NCBI GenBank assembly: GCA_963786395.1
Contig: CAWAZD010000017.1
Coordinates: forward strand, 1 to 64,000
Length of the DNA: 64,000 bases
Source: Fen-1301 sp963786395
Lineage (GTDB): Bacteria; Bacteroidota; Ignavibacteria; Ignavibacteriales; Ignavibacteriaceae
Direction of reading: 5' to 3'
Part shown: positions 10,601 to 21,308 of the stretch, in pieces
Layout of the letters: every line of letters begins with the position of its first letter
Position numbering within the stretch: the first letter of the stretch is position 1
Position numbers and translations under genes: made by a program
Notes under the pieces: model-generated
The model's database searches: none
The model's input: only the letters and a program-made list of their open reading frames with translations
What the model was told of the DNA's origin: nothing

Positions 10601-13600
10601 TAATACCTGGCATTTGGTTTGATCGTCAGTGTATTCACCGCTGTAGGAACGTAAATACTTGCAACATCAATAGTAATTGGTAAATTTTCAGTTGAATATG
10701 AAGCATCGTTTAATAAAAACCTTGTGGGACCGTTTACGCCGCGGTTATTGAAATCGGAAATTGCGGCTGTAATATTAAGATAAACTCCATTTATTCCCTG
10801 AGGGTAGTTATATCCAGGATTTTCTGATTTTTTAATATAAAGTGGACCGTCAAACATTTTGCCGTTTTCCATTGGTATCCAACTTACCTGTTCAACTTCA
10901 ACAAGATTATACTTTTTGCTGAATGTCTGTAGTTCGGTTTCTTTATCATTATTCTCTACAGGAACCTGAATCATTACTTTTTTTACTGTTTTTTGGAATG
11001 TAATGTTTTTGCCTGTAATGGAGTTAAATAATGCAAGCTCCAACGGTGTAATCTCCTGCCAGTGGTGCGGCAACAATAGCATAGAAACTTGGTGCCGGAG
11101 GCGGGGTTGAAGCAAAAGGAGGATTGGCTGTGAATCCACTTGCACCTGATGGGTAAGATCGAACATTAGGTGTTGCTATTAAGTCCTGCGCAACGATATA
11201 ATATCTGACTGTATCATTAACAACTACACCGGCGCCTAACTTAAATGTAAACTGCCTATTTCCAATTGATACTCCTGTAACAGGAATATATGAACCGGAA
11301 TTGATTTTCCAGTATAAAACAGGAAGACCAGTCCCTGACACAGGAACACCATTTGCATCTGAAATAGTTGCTGTTAATGTTCTTTCTGCAGTAAGATTTG
11401 TAACCCCCAAATCTGTATAGGCAATTGCTGGCGAAGTCAAATCCAACATTACACCACTGAATTCTTCTGCCCCAATATCAGGCGAATTTGTATTCCTTAT
11501 ATTTGCAAAATAATCGTCAGTTATGGCTATTGGTGATGTAACCGGTAATGCCCCACTTTCAAGTTGTGTGGCAATAGTTGTATTTATTCTGTAAGGATTC
11601 CCATCCACTGTTACAAAATTAGGGGATTCGGATAAACTTAATCCATCCCGACCGGTGACCCTTGATTTATATGCCCCAACTGTCTGATCGGAATTTGTAC
11701 CATCATAGAATATCAGATTTTTAGCAGATGGAGTCCCAGCGAAGAAACAATTATTATTTGATGTGGAAGCATAGAAAGCGGAATTGTAAACAGTTGAACA
11801 TCTTAAAGCAACTGAAAATCCACCAGTAGGACCTGCTGTTGAATTATTTACTATCAGGTTATTCCGTAGATCCGCTATCGTTGTTGCACCAATTCTATAA
11901 ATACCGGATGTTCCAAATGTAGTCGCAGAATGTAGATACAGCATTTAAATATACAGTATTAAAATAAACATTAGCTGTTGTGCCACCATTGATACAAATG
12001 CCATTTACAGCTGTAAGACTGGTAGAAGCAGTTGCCTTTAAATTATAAATATAATTATTGTACATATTAAGTGTTACAGGCGCAAAATAAACGCCGTAAA
12101 CTATTCCTGAAGTACCGGTTGTAGTTAGATCATAAATCTGGTTTTTATAAAAGTTGTGGGGCGTACCGTAACCGGAATTGTATCCATATACTGTACCACC
12201 TGAACTTAACCCATGAATACTATTATTATATGAAGTTTTTACTCCCGCAGTTGTACTAATAAACATTCCATAAACAGTACCTGTTTTACTGCTTAAGTTG
12301 TAAATGGTGTTATCATGATAAGTTTCAGTTACATTGTTTCCGCTGGTATATAAACCATACATTGTTCCTGAACTTGCTGTTAATGAATTATCGTGAATAG
12401 TATTTGAATAAATATTTGTGATTGTGGCAGAACCATTTTGCATACAGTACATACTGCCGGTAGTGCTTGCCTTTGTGTTATTTGCAACTGTATTACCATA
12501 AAAATCCAAGCTGATATGGTGTTGCAAGATTTACTATACCATAAAAGCCTCCTGTTGCAGTTGTACCTGGATAAGTACAGTTTTGTACAGTATTATTGGC
12601 AATAGTTACAACATTTGTTGTTGGAGTTGATCCCATTGTATTATAAATTCCCGCAAGGGATTGTCCTGTAGCTGTGGCTGAGGAGGTAACAGCTTATTGT
12701 ATTACCTGTTATATCTACATTTGAAGAAGTCCCTGTGCCTAGAACAATGCCGTAAACAGTTGCTATATTTCCTGATCCGCCATTAACATTATTATTGGAA
12801 ATTTTGATATCTGTTTTGATATACCGGCATAAATACCATAAGCTGGTGAACTGCCGCCTCCAAAATTGGTGACTGTATTACCACCATCGGTTCCTATCTG
12901 GTTATTCTGATCGTAAAGTGTAAATGGTGATACTGCAGCAAAACCAATCAGGGCTATGCCTATATAAGCATTTGATACTGTATTATTAGTAAATTTACAA
13001 TTATTCATTGCATCCGTAGGCGCAGTAATATGTAAGCTGCGTAGCAGAAGTAGCTGTATTAACACCACAGTAAATACATACACTGTTTATATCAGCCTTA
13101 TTAAGAGTTATAGTACAATTTTTAATTGTTACATTCTGGCAACCATCAAAAGGAGCTGTTGAATTTGCCTTTACTAATGCATAACCCCATTCCATTTGCG
13201 CTGTAATACTTAAGTTAGAGCTATTCTCGTGTAGGTCAATTCCGTCAAAAGTAATAAAATCTCCACCTGCAATTATAATGATTCCATCATTTGTAGTTGA
13301 TGTACCTTGTACTAGCCGTAATAAGTGGATTAGCTCCTGTACCCGATTTTTGAATGGATGATTGGATTAGATACTGTTCCGGTGGCGGTAATAATTCCAG
13401 CCAAAGGAGATGTAAATGTCTCGGTATATTCTGCTGCTATATTAAAAGTTACTCCTCCTGTACCTATACCATTTGTATTTAAATCGGCGATTGCAGCAGA
13501 AAGTGTAAACATAATCACCGGGAATACTTTTCGTTCCCGTTAATTGTGCAAAAGATGATGAAGTGATGCCAATAATTAGCATTATCATCATGCCTATAAT

Positions 13601-13636
13601 AAATTGGAACCTGGGACAATTGTAGTTTTTTTTCAT
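7697..13636 (-). CDS. Giant secreted right-handed beta-helix protein with T9SS sorting domain (many frameshifts in this assembly)
   Basis: Reads as one gene of about 1975 residues once 13 single-base insertions and 1 deletion are removed. Signal peptide MKKNYNCPRFQFIIGMMIMLI..SSFA, then the 'LTGTKSIPGDY.TLSAAIADLN' start typical of Bacteroidota beta-helix surface proteins, then many parallel beta-helix turns rich in N-N-x-I (for example 'NNTVSNAYIGI', 'NNYIYNLKAT'). Two 'TVRYYIVAQDL/IQYFVVAQDL' sandwich domains, a choice-of-anchor-like segment, and a C-terminal T9SS domain with 'LRQNYPNPFNPSTVIRY' complete it. Frames change near 13508, 13357, 13307, 13028, 12815, 12691, 12510, 11932, 11040, 10610, 9314, 8971, 8849 and 8170. 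Protein similarity to the family pattern continues across every break. Likely an exported adhesin or polysaccharide-binding protein. Confidence 0.75.
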
Positions 13637-14154
13637 ATGAACCTCAGTATGTTAAAAATGAAAAATAGTATCCCCTGTGGAATGAATTTCCTTGCAAGGT
13701 CAAATCTTAGTCAAGGGGTGAACCCCTAAAGTAATTACTCATAACAAGCGGTTAAAAAATGGAAAGATATCCCTTTTAATCTATAAAAAAAGTAATTTTC
13801 TATTGATCAGGTTGTTTGTTTATGTATATGTGTATTAAACATTAAATAGATCAGAAAATATTGAGCTAATGTTAAATATCATATATTCCAATTACAATAA
13901 TTTGTATTGTAGTAATCGGTTAAGTTACTCCTCAACATAATGATATTTAAATAAACCAATTAAAATCTAAATAGTCAAATATATTTGCAAATTAATTATT
14001 AAAAAGATTGTTTGAACCCAAACCTTTGGAATTGTCGTGAGATTGTCTTTCTATTTTTTCTCTTGAGAACGTACGATCTAGATTGAGTTCTGTCATCTTT
14101 ATTAAGAAATTTATACTGATATTTCATAACTAAAAATAAAAATGTAAATAACTG
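13637..14154. other. Intergenic region between divergent genes
   Basis: A 518-bp AT-rich gap separates the divergently transcribed beta-helix gene and the choice-of-anchor V gene, so it should carry promoters for both. I see no convincing gene, strong hairpin or repeat in it. Confidence 0.5.
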
Positions 14155-14676
14155 ATGAAATCAAATAGAAATTCTGCTTTCAGTTCAATTCTAATTATTG
14201 TTATCGCATTTGCCTTTATCATCTATGCCCATGATGACGGACAAAAAGGCAGAACAAAAAATTCAACCGATAAACAGGGTTGCACATGTCATGGTGATGA
14301 TCCGGATCCATCTGTAAATGTAGTTGTTTCTGGTCCTGAAACCTTACAGCCTGAAATGGAAGGAACATATACTGTAACTATTACCGGTGGACCTCTAAAA
14401 GTAGGAGGCACTGATATAGCAGTCTCTAAAGGAAAGCTATTCCCCCTGGGTTCGGATTTAAAATTGGTTTCAGGAGAACTTACTCATACTAACCCCAAAA
14501 AGCCTGAAGGAACTTCCATAGTATTTAAATTCACTTATAAAGCCCCTATTACTACTGGCACTGAAACTATTTATGTTGTCGGCAACAGTGCTAATGGAAA
14601 TGACAAGAAAACCGGGGATAAATGGAATTTTGCTCCTAATAAAACAGTGACGATTGTTAGTAGTAAAACTAACTAA
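14155..14676 (+). CDS. Choice-of-anchor V domain protein with GCTCH motif
   Basis: A 173-residue exported protein. After an N-terminal membrane/signal segment (SSILIIVIAFAFIIYA) comes 'GRTKNSTDKQGCTCHGDD', the start typical of choice-of-anchor V proteins, followed by a beta-sandwich domain ('VVVSGPETLQPEMEGTYTVTITGG'). The Cys motif is C-x-C-H, one residue shorter than the haem-binding C-x-x-C-H, so haem attachment should not be assumed. No T9SS domain is present. It lies 130-160 bp before the FG-GAP/UnbV gene. Confidence 0.65.
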   Translation: MKSNRNSAFSSILIIVIAFAFIIYAHDDGQKGRTKNSTDKQGCTCHGDDPDPSVNVVVSGPETLQPEMEGTYTVTITGGPLKVGGTDIAVSKGKLFPLGSDLKLVSGELTHTNPKKPEGTSIVFKFTYKAPITTGTETIYVVGNSANGNDKKTGDKWNFAPNKTVTIVSSKTN

Positions 14677-14702
14677 CAATTAAATATTAGAAATATAAAA
14701 AA

Positions 14703-14729
14703 CAGATTTCCCTTCTGCGGGAATGACAA
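14703..14729. repeat. Partial palindromic repeat (TGCGGGAATGACA half-site)
   Basis: The stretch contains the reverse-oriented half of the intergenic repeat found complete at 23237, 23296, 28620, 59704 and 62319. It sits between two genes like the other copies. Confidence 0.45.
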
Positions 14730-14838
14730 TTAATTCGTGCGAAGGGACAAGATGTTTTAAACCCACCTTATTGGGGAGTATTCTTAATCCTCTCTCATTG
14801 ATACTTTGCAGAGAAATAACAAATCAATGGAGATTAAA

Positions 14839-16590
14839 ATGACTGCCAGGGTTATGATTCTATTTGTTTTATTAAATTTGACTTCTTACTCTCAACAATT
14901 TGCAAGAATATTAACCGGTGCTCCTGTAAATGACGGCGGGGAGTCGTTCGGTGTTGCATGGGTGGATATCAACAATGACGGTTTTCCGGATCTTATAATT
15001 TCCAACGGAGGTGCTGCTGGTGTCAAACAAAGAAACTTCATTTACTTAAATAACGGAAACGGAACTTTTACAAAAGTAACCTCTGGAGATATTATCCAGG
15101 ACAGCAGTATCTCAAATGGTGCTACTATTGCCGACTATGATAATGATGGGTTCCCGGATATATTTATTGCCAATAGAAATTCTAACGCAAATCTTCTCTT
15201 CAAAAATATAAATGGAACTTCCTTTCAGAGAATATCTACTGGCTCTATAGTCACTGATGTTGGAAATACAAACGGTGCCAGTTGGGTTGACTATAATAAT
15301 GATGGTTTTGTTGACCTTTATGCTGTTAATTTTATGGGTACACGGTTCCTTTATAAAAATAATGGGAATGGAACTTTTACTAAAATTGATACCGGACTTG
15401 TGGTAACTGAATCCACAACTTCAATAACCTGCTCCTTCGGTGATTATGATAACGATAACCTTCCTGATCTTTTTATTGCAAATCCGGGAAGCGGTAATGA
15501 ACTTTTCCATAATGAGGGTAATGGTTATTTTAAGAAAATTATATCAGGTTCAGGTGTAGATAATGTTGGAATCTCCATGAGCGGTACATGGGGTGACTAT
15601 GATAACGACGGCTATCTAGATTTGTTCGTAGCTAATCAACAGGGAACAAAAAACTTTTTATACCATAATGAGAGGAATGGGACTTTCAGGAAAATTACTA
15701 CCGGAGATATAGTGAATGATACAAGCTGGGGAATCAGCGGTAGCTGGGTAGATTATGATAATGATGGGTACCTTGATTTGTTTGTTACTAATTGGAATAA
15801 CCATAAAAATTTCCTCTATCATAATGACGGTCCCCCTAACTTTACTTTTACTAAAATATTGACCGGCGATATTGTGAATGATATAGGTAATTCAATGGCT
15901 GCAGCATGGGGAGATTATGATAATGACGGATATCCCGATCTCTTTGTAGCAAACCGGGGAAACCTTAATAATTTCCTTTATAAAAATAACAATACAGGCA
16001 ATAACTGGATTAATTTTACTTGCACTGGCATGACATCCAATAAATCAGCAATTGGCACAAAGGTCAGGATTAAAGCAAAACTTAATGGAGCAGATACCTG
16101 GCAGTTAAGAGAGATTAGTGCACAACAAGGTTACAACAGTGAAAATGACCTGCGGGTTTCTTTTGGTATTGGGCAATCCACAATTATTGATTCTGTTATA
16201 GTTCAGTGGCCATCAGGCATCAAAGATGTATTTACAAACATTCTTTCCGATAAGTTCTATAAAATAACTGAGGGTTCCGGTATACAGATTATTACTACTA
16301 TTAAAAACTTTTCAGACTCAAAACCTTCAGAGTTTATTATGTTGCAAAATTATCCAAATCCTTTTAATCCATCCACTACAATAAAGTATTCAATCCCTGA
16401 CGCAAATAATGTAAGAATAATTATAAATGATGTAATAGGCAAACACGTTGCAGTTCCCGTGAATGAATTTAAGCCTGCCGGCGAATATTCTTTTGTTTTT
16501 AATTCGGGTAGCCTGCCATCAGGAATCTATTTTTACACGTTAATTTCAGGAAACCTAAGGTTGACTAAAAAAATGGTAATAATGAAATAG
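14839..16590 (+). CDS. FG-GAP/VCBS repeat protein with UnbV/ASPIC domain and T9SS sorting domain
   Basis: Secreted protein of about 583 residues. I chose the ATG at 14839 because GGAG stands 6 nt before it and it gives a clean signal peptide (MTARVMILFVLLNLTSYS); a TTG at 14806 and ATG at 14827 are in the same frame. Six to seven FG-GAP-like repeats follow, each with a calcium-loop 'DYDNDGYLDLFVAN'-type motif, predicting a beta-propeller. A UnbV/ASPIC domain follows ('LREISAQQGYNSENDLRVSF', 'VQWPSG'), then a T9SS domain with 'LQNYPNPFNPSTTIKY' and a Lys-rich end. Probably displayed on the cell surface or released; substrate unknown. Confidence 0.85.
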   Translation: MTARVMILFVLLNLTSYSQQFARILTGAPVNDGGESFGVAWVDINNDGFPDLIISNGGAAGVKQRNFIYLNNGNGTFTKVTSGDIIQDSSISNGATIADYDNDGFPDIFIANRNSNANLLFKNINGTSFQRISTGSIVTDVGNTNGASWVDYNNDGFVDLYAVNFMGTRFLYKNNGNGTFTKIDTGLVVTESTTSITCSFGDYDNDNLPDLFIANPGSGNELFHNEGNGYFKKIISGSGVDNVGISMSGTWGDYDNDGYLDLFVANQQGTKNFLYHNERNGTFRKITTGDIVNDTSWGISGSWVDYDNDGYLDLFVTNWNNHKNFLYHNDGPPNFTFTKILTGDIVNDIGNSMAAAWGDYDNDGYPDLFVANRGNLNNFLYKNNNTGNNWINFTCTGMTSNKSAIGTKVRIKAKLNGADTWQLREISAQQGYNSENDLRVSFGIGQSTIIDSVIVQWPSGIKDVFTNILSDKFYKITEGSGIQIITTIKNFSDSKPSEFIMLQNYPNPFNPSTTIKYSIPDANNVRIIINDVIGKHVAVPVNEFKPAGEYSFVFNSGSLPSGIYFYTLISGNLRLTKKMVIMK

Positions 16591-16724
16591 AAAAGAACCT
16601 CACTACTTGAGACTTACATTGACAACTTGACCAGTAGGTTAAAGGAAAGCTCTAAGAAAAAACTCCATTGTGCTATTTATTAAGTTAATTTTTGATATGT
16701 TTAGGGCAAATATTTAACAAATGT

Positions 16725-17618
16725 ATGCTGACTGCCGAAAATCTTGTTAAGGAATATAAAGACCTTAGAGCCGTGGACAATGTTTCTTTTACTGTTGTCC
16801 CGGGTCGTATATTCGGACTCCTTGGACCAAATGGCGCCGGGAAAACTACTACTATCCGCACTATACTTAATATTATAAGACCCACTTCGGGAAGAATTTT
16901 ATTTGACGGGGAACTTATTAACCAGAATTTCTTCAATATAATAGGATATCTGCCTGAAGAACGCGGTCTCTACAGAAAAAGTAAAGTGATAGATGTCCTT
17001 CTATATTTTGCCCAACTTAAGAATATGGAGAAAAAAGATGCTATCCACGAAGCCGATATCTGGCTTAAAAAACTGGAGATAAAAGAGTACAGGAATAAAA
17101 AGATTGAGGAACTCTCAAAGGGTAATCAGCAGAAAGTACAGTTTATTACTTCAATTATACACAACCCGAAATTACTTGTCTTTGATGAACCCTTCAGCGG
17201 TTTTGATCCTATAAATCAGCAGATAATCAGGGAAATAATTACCTCATTCGCTGCCGCCGGTAAAACTATTATTCTCTGTACTCATCAGATGGATACTGCC
17301 GAAAAACTGTGTGCCGATATTTTCCTTATAAACAAAGGCAAGGAAGTGTGCAGTGGAAGCCTGACTTCAATAAAGAAAAAATTCGGGTCCAATACAGTTA
17401 AAATAATGTTCGAAGGAGACGGCGGTTTCATAAATTCCCTCCCCTATGTTTCTAAAACTCAGAAAATAAATTCACACCTTGAAGTTACTCTTAAAGACGA
17501 TATACTCCCTAAGAATTTTCTCAAAGAGATCATGCCTCTGATAAGTATTACACACTTTTCAGTTATAGAACCTACTCTTGATAAAATTTTTATTGATGCA
17601 ATCAGGGGTAACCAATGA
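16725..17618 (+). CDS. ABC transporter ATP-binding protein, NatA/YhaQ-like
   Basis: ATPase of an ABC-2 type exporter. ATG at 16725 is preferred over an upstream TTG because it starts directly at 'MLTAENLVKEYKDLRAVDNVSF', the usual family N-terminus. Walker A GPNGAGKTTT, Q-loop region 'GYLPEERGLY', signature LSKGNQQK and Walker B 'LLVFDEPFSG' are all intact. A C-terminal DUF4162-like region follows. The stop overlaps the permease start by 4 bp (ATGA), so the two are translationally coupled and form one transporter; the EERGLY variant and the partner suggest the sodium/unknown-substrate NatAB/YhaQP group. Confidence 0.88.
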   Translation: MLTAENLVKEYKDLRAVDNVSFTVVPGRIFGLLGPNGAGKTTTIRTILNIIRPTSGRILFDGELINQNFFNIIGYLPEERGLYRKSKVIDVLLYFAQLKNMEKKDAIHEADIWLKKLEIKEYRNKKIEELSKGNQQKVQFITSIIHNPKLLVFDEPFSGFDPINQQIIREIITSFAAAGKTIILCTHQMDTAEKLCADIFLINKGKEVCSGSLTSIKKKFGSNTVKIMFEGDGGFINSLPYVSKTQKINSHLEVTLKDDILPKNFLKEIMPLISITHFSVIEPTLDKIFIDAIRGNQ

Positions 17619-18860
17619 AAAAAATCTTCACAATTGCCAGATGGGAATATATTGAAAAGGTAAGAACTAAAACTTTCATCATTTCAATTTTTGTTACTCC
17701 TGCTATTATTCTAATTTTCTCAATGGCTCCAACCTGGTTCTCAAGAAACGCTGAGGAATCTACCAGAGCATACGGAATAATTGACAGCTCAGGTATTTAT
17801 TTTAAGCCTTTGAAAGTGAACCTTGAAGAAGTGCTGCTTAAAAATGGTCAGCCGAAATTTATTGTTATAAACCTTTTTAAGGACAATGACTATTTCCCAA
17901 ACCTTAAAAAATCAGCTGACGATGATGTTATTCAGTAATAAACTTGAAGGCTATATTCTGATCATGAACGGCGGAAGTGATAAAATAAAAATTGAATTCA
18001 GAAGTCGGGGGTCAGGAAGTTTTGATGATATAAGTAAAATAGAAGAGATCTTTAATAAAGTAAAGAATAAACAACTCCTTCGGAACGCTGGTGTGGATTC
18101 TACAGTCATCAATTCTACAATGAAATATGTTGCTGTTAATCCTATTAAAATTGAGGAGAACGGGAAGGAAAGCAGCGCGGATTTCCTCACACTCTTCTTT
18201 TCATCATTTGTTTTTATTATGCTCCTTATGATGATGATTTTATCAACAGGCAATATGCTAGTGCGCAGTCTCCTTGAAGAGAAATCAAACAGGCTGATTG
18301 AGATTCTGGTCTCAAGCTGCACACAAAAAGAACTCCTCGCAGGTAAGGTAATCGCTTTAAGCGGTCTGGGATTTACACAAATATTTATTTGGAGTACACT
18401 TGGTTTGGTTTCTGCCAGCACAGCTATAGTGCCTCTGAATGTATTTGATAATATACTCCCTATGATGCTCTATTTTATTTTGGGTTACGTTTTCTATGTG
18501 TCGATATTCGTCGGAATCGGATCAGTTGTTTCAACCGAGCAGGAAGCACAGCAAATAACCAGCTATATAAGTATTATTTTAACTATGCCGGTTATATTTT
18601 CTTTAACCGCTATTGAGTATCCGGGCTCACTGCTTGTAAAAATATTATCATTCATCCCTTTTACTACTGCATCTGTTATGATGCTCAGAGTAAAAATTGA
18701 GTCAATCCCTCTTTGGGAATTTCTTACAACTACTCTGATTATGATTGTTTCAATTTATATTACTATTTTATCCTCTGCGAAGTTGTTCAAAATTGGAATA
18801 CTTTCTTATGGCAAAAGACCCTCTGTGAAAGAGTTGATTAGATGGATAAGAGAAAAGTGA
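17615..18860 (+). CDS. ABC-2 type permease, NatB/YhaP-like (one frameshift)
   Basis: Membrane partner of the preceding ATPase. The first membrane helix is at residues about 20-40 ('TFIISIFVTPAIILIF'), followed by a large extracytoplasmic domain and five to six C-terminal helices including 'LMMMILSTGNMLVRSLLEEKSNRLIEILVSS', a motif characteristic of ABC-2 permeases (quoted here only in part as LLEEKSNRLIEIL). A single extra T near 17928 breaks the frame between 'KKSADDDV' and 'FSNKLEGYIL'; with it removed the gene is 414 residues, normal for the family. Functional if the break is an error. Confidence 0.85.
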
Positions 18861-19090
18861 CATTGAAACACTTGTTCTAGCCCAGGCATTTATGCCTGGA
18901 TCATTGAATATATATATAAATTGTAATTTAAGGGGATTCATCCCCTTCCCTTGTCATTAGGAAGGAACGAAGCAACAATGAATCTCAGCTATTGTTTATA
19001 AATGTAGATTTTTCGTTTCACTCAGAATGACATATTAACCTTTTGAGACAGCATTATTACAATAAATAAGAAAATGACAAGTTAATATTT
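18861..19090. repeat. Intergenic repeat-rich gap
   Basis: Contains two small palindromes (CCAGGCATTTATGCCTGG and AAGGGGATTCATCCCCTT) and a diverged pair of inverted GTCATT..GAACGAA..GAATCTC / TTTCACTCAGAATGACA elements resembling those at 63.6-63.75 kb. No gene seen. Confidence 0.5.
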
Positions 19091-20035
19091 ATGATAATAC
19101 CATCCGCTATAGCTGCCTCAGTTCCGATGTTTATTTATCTCCTTTTGATATGGCGGTTTGATATTTATGACAGAGAACCATTCATTCTTCTTCTTAGAAA
19201 TTATCTTTGGGGAGCTTTGGGCGCAATATTTTTTGCTCTGCTTGGTAGTGTTTTCCTCTCCTTTATAGTCTCCGTATTTGTTACTGATAAACAGACCCTC
19301 CATCATATTGAAACAATCGCAATAGCTCCTTTTGTTGAGGAGACAACTAAAGGTCTTTTCCTTCTGCTGACTGTTTCAAGCAAAAAATTCGATAACATGA
19401 CCGATGGGATTGTCTATGGAGGTGCTATCGGATTAGGTTTCGGCATGACTGAGAATTTTATTTATTTTATTACATATCAAAGCAGTATGACTTCATGGAT
19501 AGCAATGGTGATAGTGAGAACTTTGTTTTCAGGAGTTATGCATTGCGTTTCAACAGCCACATTTGGAGCTTTCCTTGGGTATGCCAAGTTTAGGAATGTA
19601 TTTTTCAAAATCACCTTCCCCTTCCTCGGATTGGGTTCGGCTATGTTTATTCACTTCATTTGGAATTATTCTATTACTTTTGAGAAAACCGAATTGCTGG
19701 GATTTATTTTCATGATAGTTACTATTTTAATTTTTATTCTTGTATTTTCAATATCAGTACAAAATGAAAAGAAGGTAATTTACAATGAGCTTCTTGAAGA
19801 AGCTAAAAATGGGATAATACCAATGTCGCATCTTGAAATTCTTAATTCACCGGTTAGAAATAAATTCGGATGGATTGATGAAAAGATCAGAAAATTATAT
19901 ATTCAGGCAGCAACTACTTTAGCTTTCAGAAAAATGCAGTCAAGAAATTCAAAAGGATTTAACAGTATCTATTATCAGAATGAAGTACTGTATTATAGAA
20001 ATTATATTCAGACATTGCTGGGTAGTGCGGAATGA
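19091..20035 (+). CDS. PrsW family intramembrane metalloprotease
   Basis: Polytopic protein of 314 residues with the PrsW/CAAX-protease-like motifs: EExxK at residues 83-87 ('FVEETTKGL'), 'GMTENFIYF', a His in 'SGVMHCVSTA' and 'MFIHFIWN' near residue 196. About eight membrane helices precede a soluble, mostly helical C-terminal tail of ~80 residues. PrsW proteins cleave membrane-bound substrates such as anti-sigma factors; no sigma/anti-sigma pair is nearby, so the substrate is unknown. The stop overlaps the next start by 4 bp. Confidence 0.85.
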   Translation: MIIPSAIAASVPMFIYLLLIWRFDIYDREPFILLLRNYLWGALGAIFFALLGSVFLSFIVSVFVTDKQTLHHIETIAIAPFVEETTKGLFLLLTVSSKKFDNMTDGIVYGGAIGLGFGMTENFIYFITYQSSMTSWIAMVIVRTLFSGVMHCVSTATFGAFLGYAKFRNVFFKITFPFLGLGSAMFIHFIWNYSITFEKTELLGFIFMIVTILIFILVFSISVQNEKKVIYNELLEEAKNGIIPMSHLEILNSPVRNKFGWIDEKIRKLYIQAATTLAFRKMQSRNSKGFNSIYYQNEVLYYRNYIQTLLGSAE

Positions 20036-20733
20036 ATAAAATAAATTCCTCAATATACCTGTTCCCTTTGAATGCAGCCTTTAACAGCAGCTATGTGCCG
20101 CTTTTTGAAAGTATGGATTCCGGACATTCATCATTGCTGTATTCAGCCTTAATAGAAAACTACAGGGAAATATTCAGCACCTTTGATTCTAAAATAAATT
20201 CTGTCTATGTATTTGATGAAAAAGACCGGGAGTTTATACCCGATGAGTTTAAAACAGAAGGAAATAATCTCTTTTACGGTAATACAGAAGATAAAAATCA
20301 TGTCCTCAAGAATCTCTCGGAAAAATATTTTAATAAATTCCATAACAACCTGATAATATTTTCAAATTCTGTGGGCGTTACATTAAATGATATCAACCAG
20401 GCCATGAATCTGCTCACTATTGAAGATGAAGTTGTTGTTATTGGTAAAACTCCTGCGGGAGGTGTTGCCTTCCTGGGGTTTAACACTTATAGCAGTGAAC
20501 TATTTAATGAGATTGACTGGAATAATTTTAACTATGACAATTTCCTTCTTTACACTTCAAGACATGAACATTTCCTGCATGTCATAAATAGTTTACTTGT
20601 GGTAAATACTATTGAGGATTTCAAAACACTTTATAAAGAACTTTCCAAAAAGGAAAGTCTTTCTTATTGCAGCCAGATTATGCATGAAAAGTTTACACAT
20701 CTTTTTATTGAATACAAGGACCTTCTTAAATGA
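20032..20733 (+). CDS. Divergent DUF2064-like (glycosyltransferase-fold) protein
   Basis: A 233-residue soluble protein. The middle part ('NLIIFSNSVGVTLNDINQAM..VVVIGKTPAGGVAFLGF') follows the layout of DUF2064/TIGR04282 proteins, whose fold is that of nucleotide-diphospho-sugar transferases. However the usual 'GSDCPDL' and 'EDGGYYLLG' residues are replaced by 'SNSVGV' and 'TPAGGVAFLG', so activity cannot be assumed. It overlaps both prsW and nadD by 4 bp, implying tight co-expression. Assignment is tentative. Confidence 0.5.
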   Translation: MNKINSSIYLFPLNAAFNSSYVPLFESMDSGHSSLLYSALIENYREIFSTFDSKINSVYVFDEKDREFIPDEFKTEGNNLFYGNTEDKNHVLKNLSEKYFNKFHNNLIIFSNSVGVTLNDINQAMNLLTIEDEVVVIGKTPAGGVAFLGFNTYSSELFNEIDWNNFNYDNFLLYTSRHEHFLHVINSLLVVNTIEDFKTLYKELSKKESLSYCSQIMHEKFTHLFIEYKDLLK

Positions 20734-21305
20734 TAGCAGGTATATATGGCGGTACTTTTGATCCGGTTCATAATGGACATCTCATAACCGCCATGGCTGT
20801 TAAAGAAATCAGAAATCTTGATAAAATTATTTTTATTCCCAGTTACATTGCGCCGCATAAAATCGGGAAACATCGGTCACCATCTGCACACCGTATTGAA
20901 ATGATCAGAATAGCAATTGAAGGAATTCCCTTCTTTGATTATTCTTCTTATGAAATTGAAAAGAAAGGGGTCTCATACACAATTGATACTCTGAATTATC
21001 TTAAAAAAGATTATGATCAGATTGAATTGATTATAGGTTACGATAATTTGCTTGAGTTCAAAACATGGAAGGATCCGGATGAGATTTTGAAACTTGTAAA
21101 ATTAGTAGTACTTAACAGAAAGGTTCCATCAGAACCTGATGAAAAAGACAGGTTCTATGACGCGGCTGAAATTATAAATACTCCGGCTATTGATATAAAT
21201 GCAACTGAAATCAGAAACCGTGTAAGAGAGAATAAACCCATAAATTTTCTTGTCCCTGAAGCAGTAATGGAATATATTTATCGTTTTAATTTATATAAGG
21301 ATTGA
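20730..21305 (+). CDS. nadD: Nicotinate-nucleotide adenylyltransferase
   Basis: Joins nicotinate mononucleotide and ATP to form deamido-NAD in NAD biosynthesis. 191 residues, normal length. The N-terminal 'GIYGGTFDPVHNGHL' is the (H/T)xGH nucleotidyltransferase signature, and 'INATEIRNRVREN' near the C-terminus is the ISSTxIR-type motif. Coupled to the upstream gene by a 4-bp overlap and followed after 3 bp by the epimerase gene. Confidence 0.93.
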   Translation: MIAGIYGGTFDPVHNGHLITAMAVKEIRNLDKIIFIPSYIAPHKIGKHRSPSAHRIEMIRIAIEGIPFFDYSSYEIEKKGVSYTIDTLNYLKKDYDQIELIIGYDNLLEFKTWKDPDEILKLVKLVVLNRKVPSEPDEKDRFYDAAEIINTPAIDINATEIRNRVRENKPINFLVPEAVMEYIYRFNLYKD

Positions 21306-21308
21306 GTT

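Noticed and set aside
7697..13636. Eleven separate small minus-strand genes
   Set aside because: Protein sequence runs on across each boundary after removal of one base, so they are pieces of one beta-helix protein.
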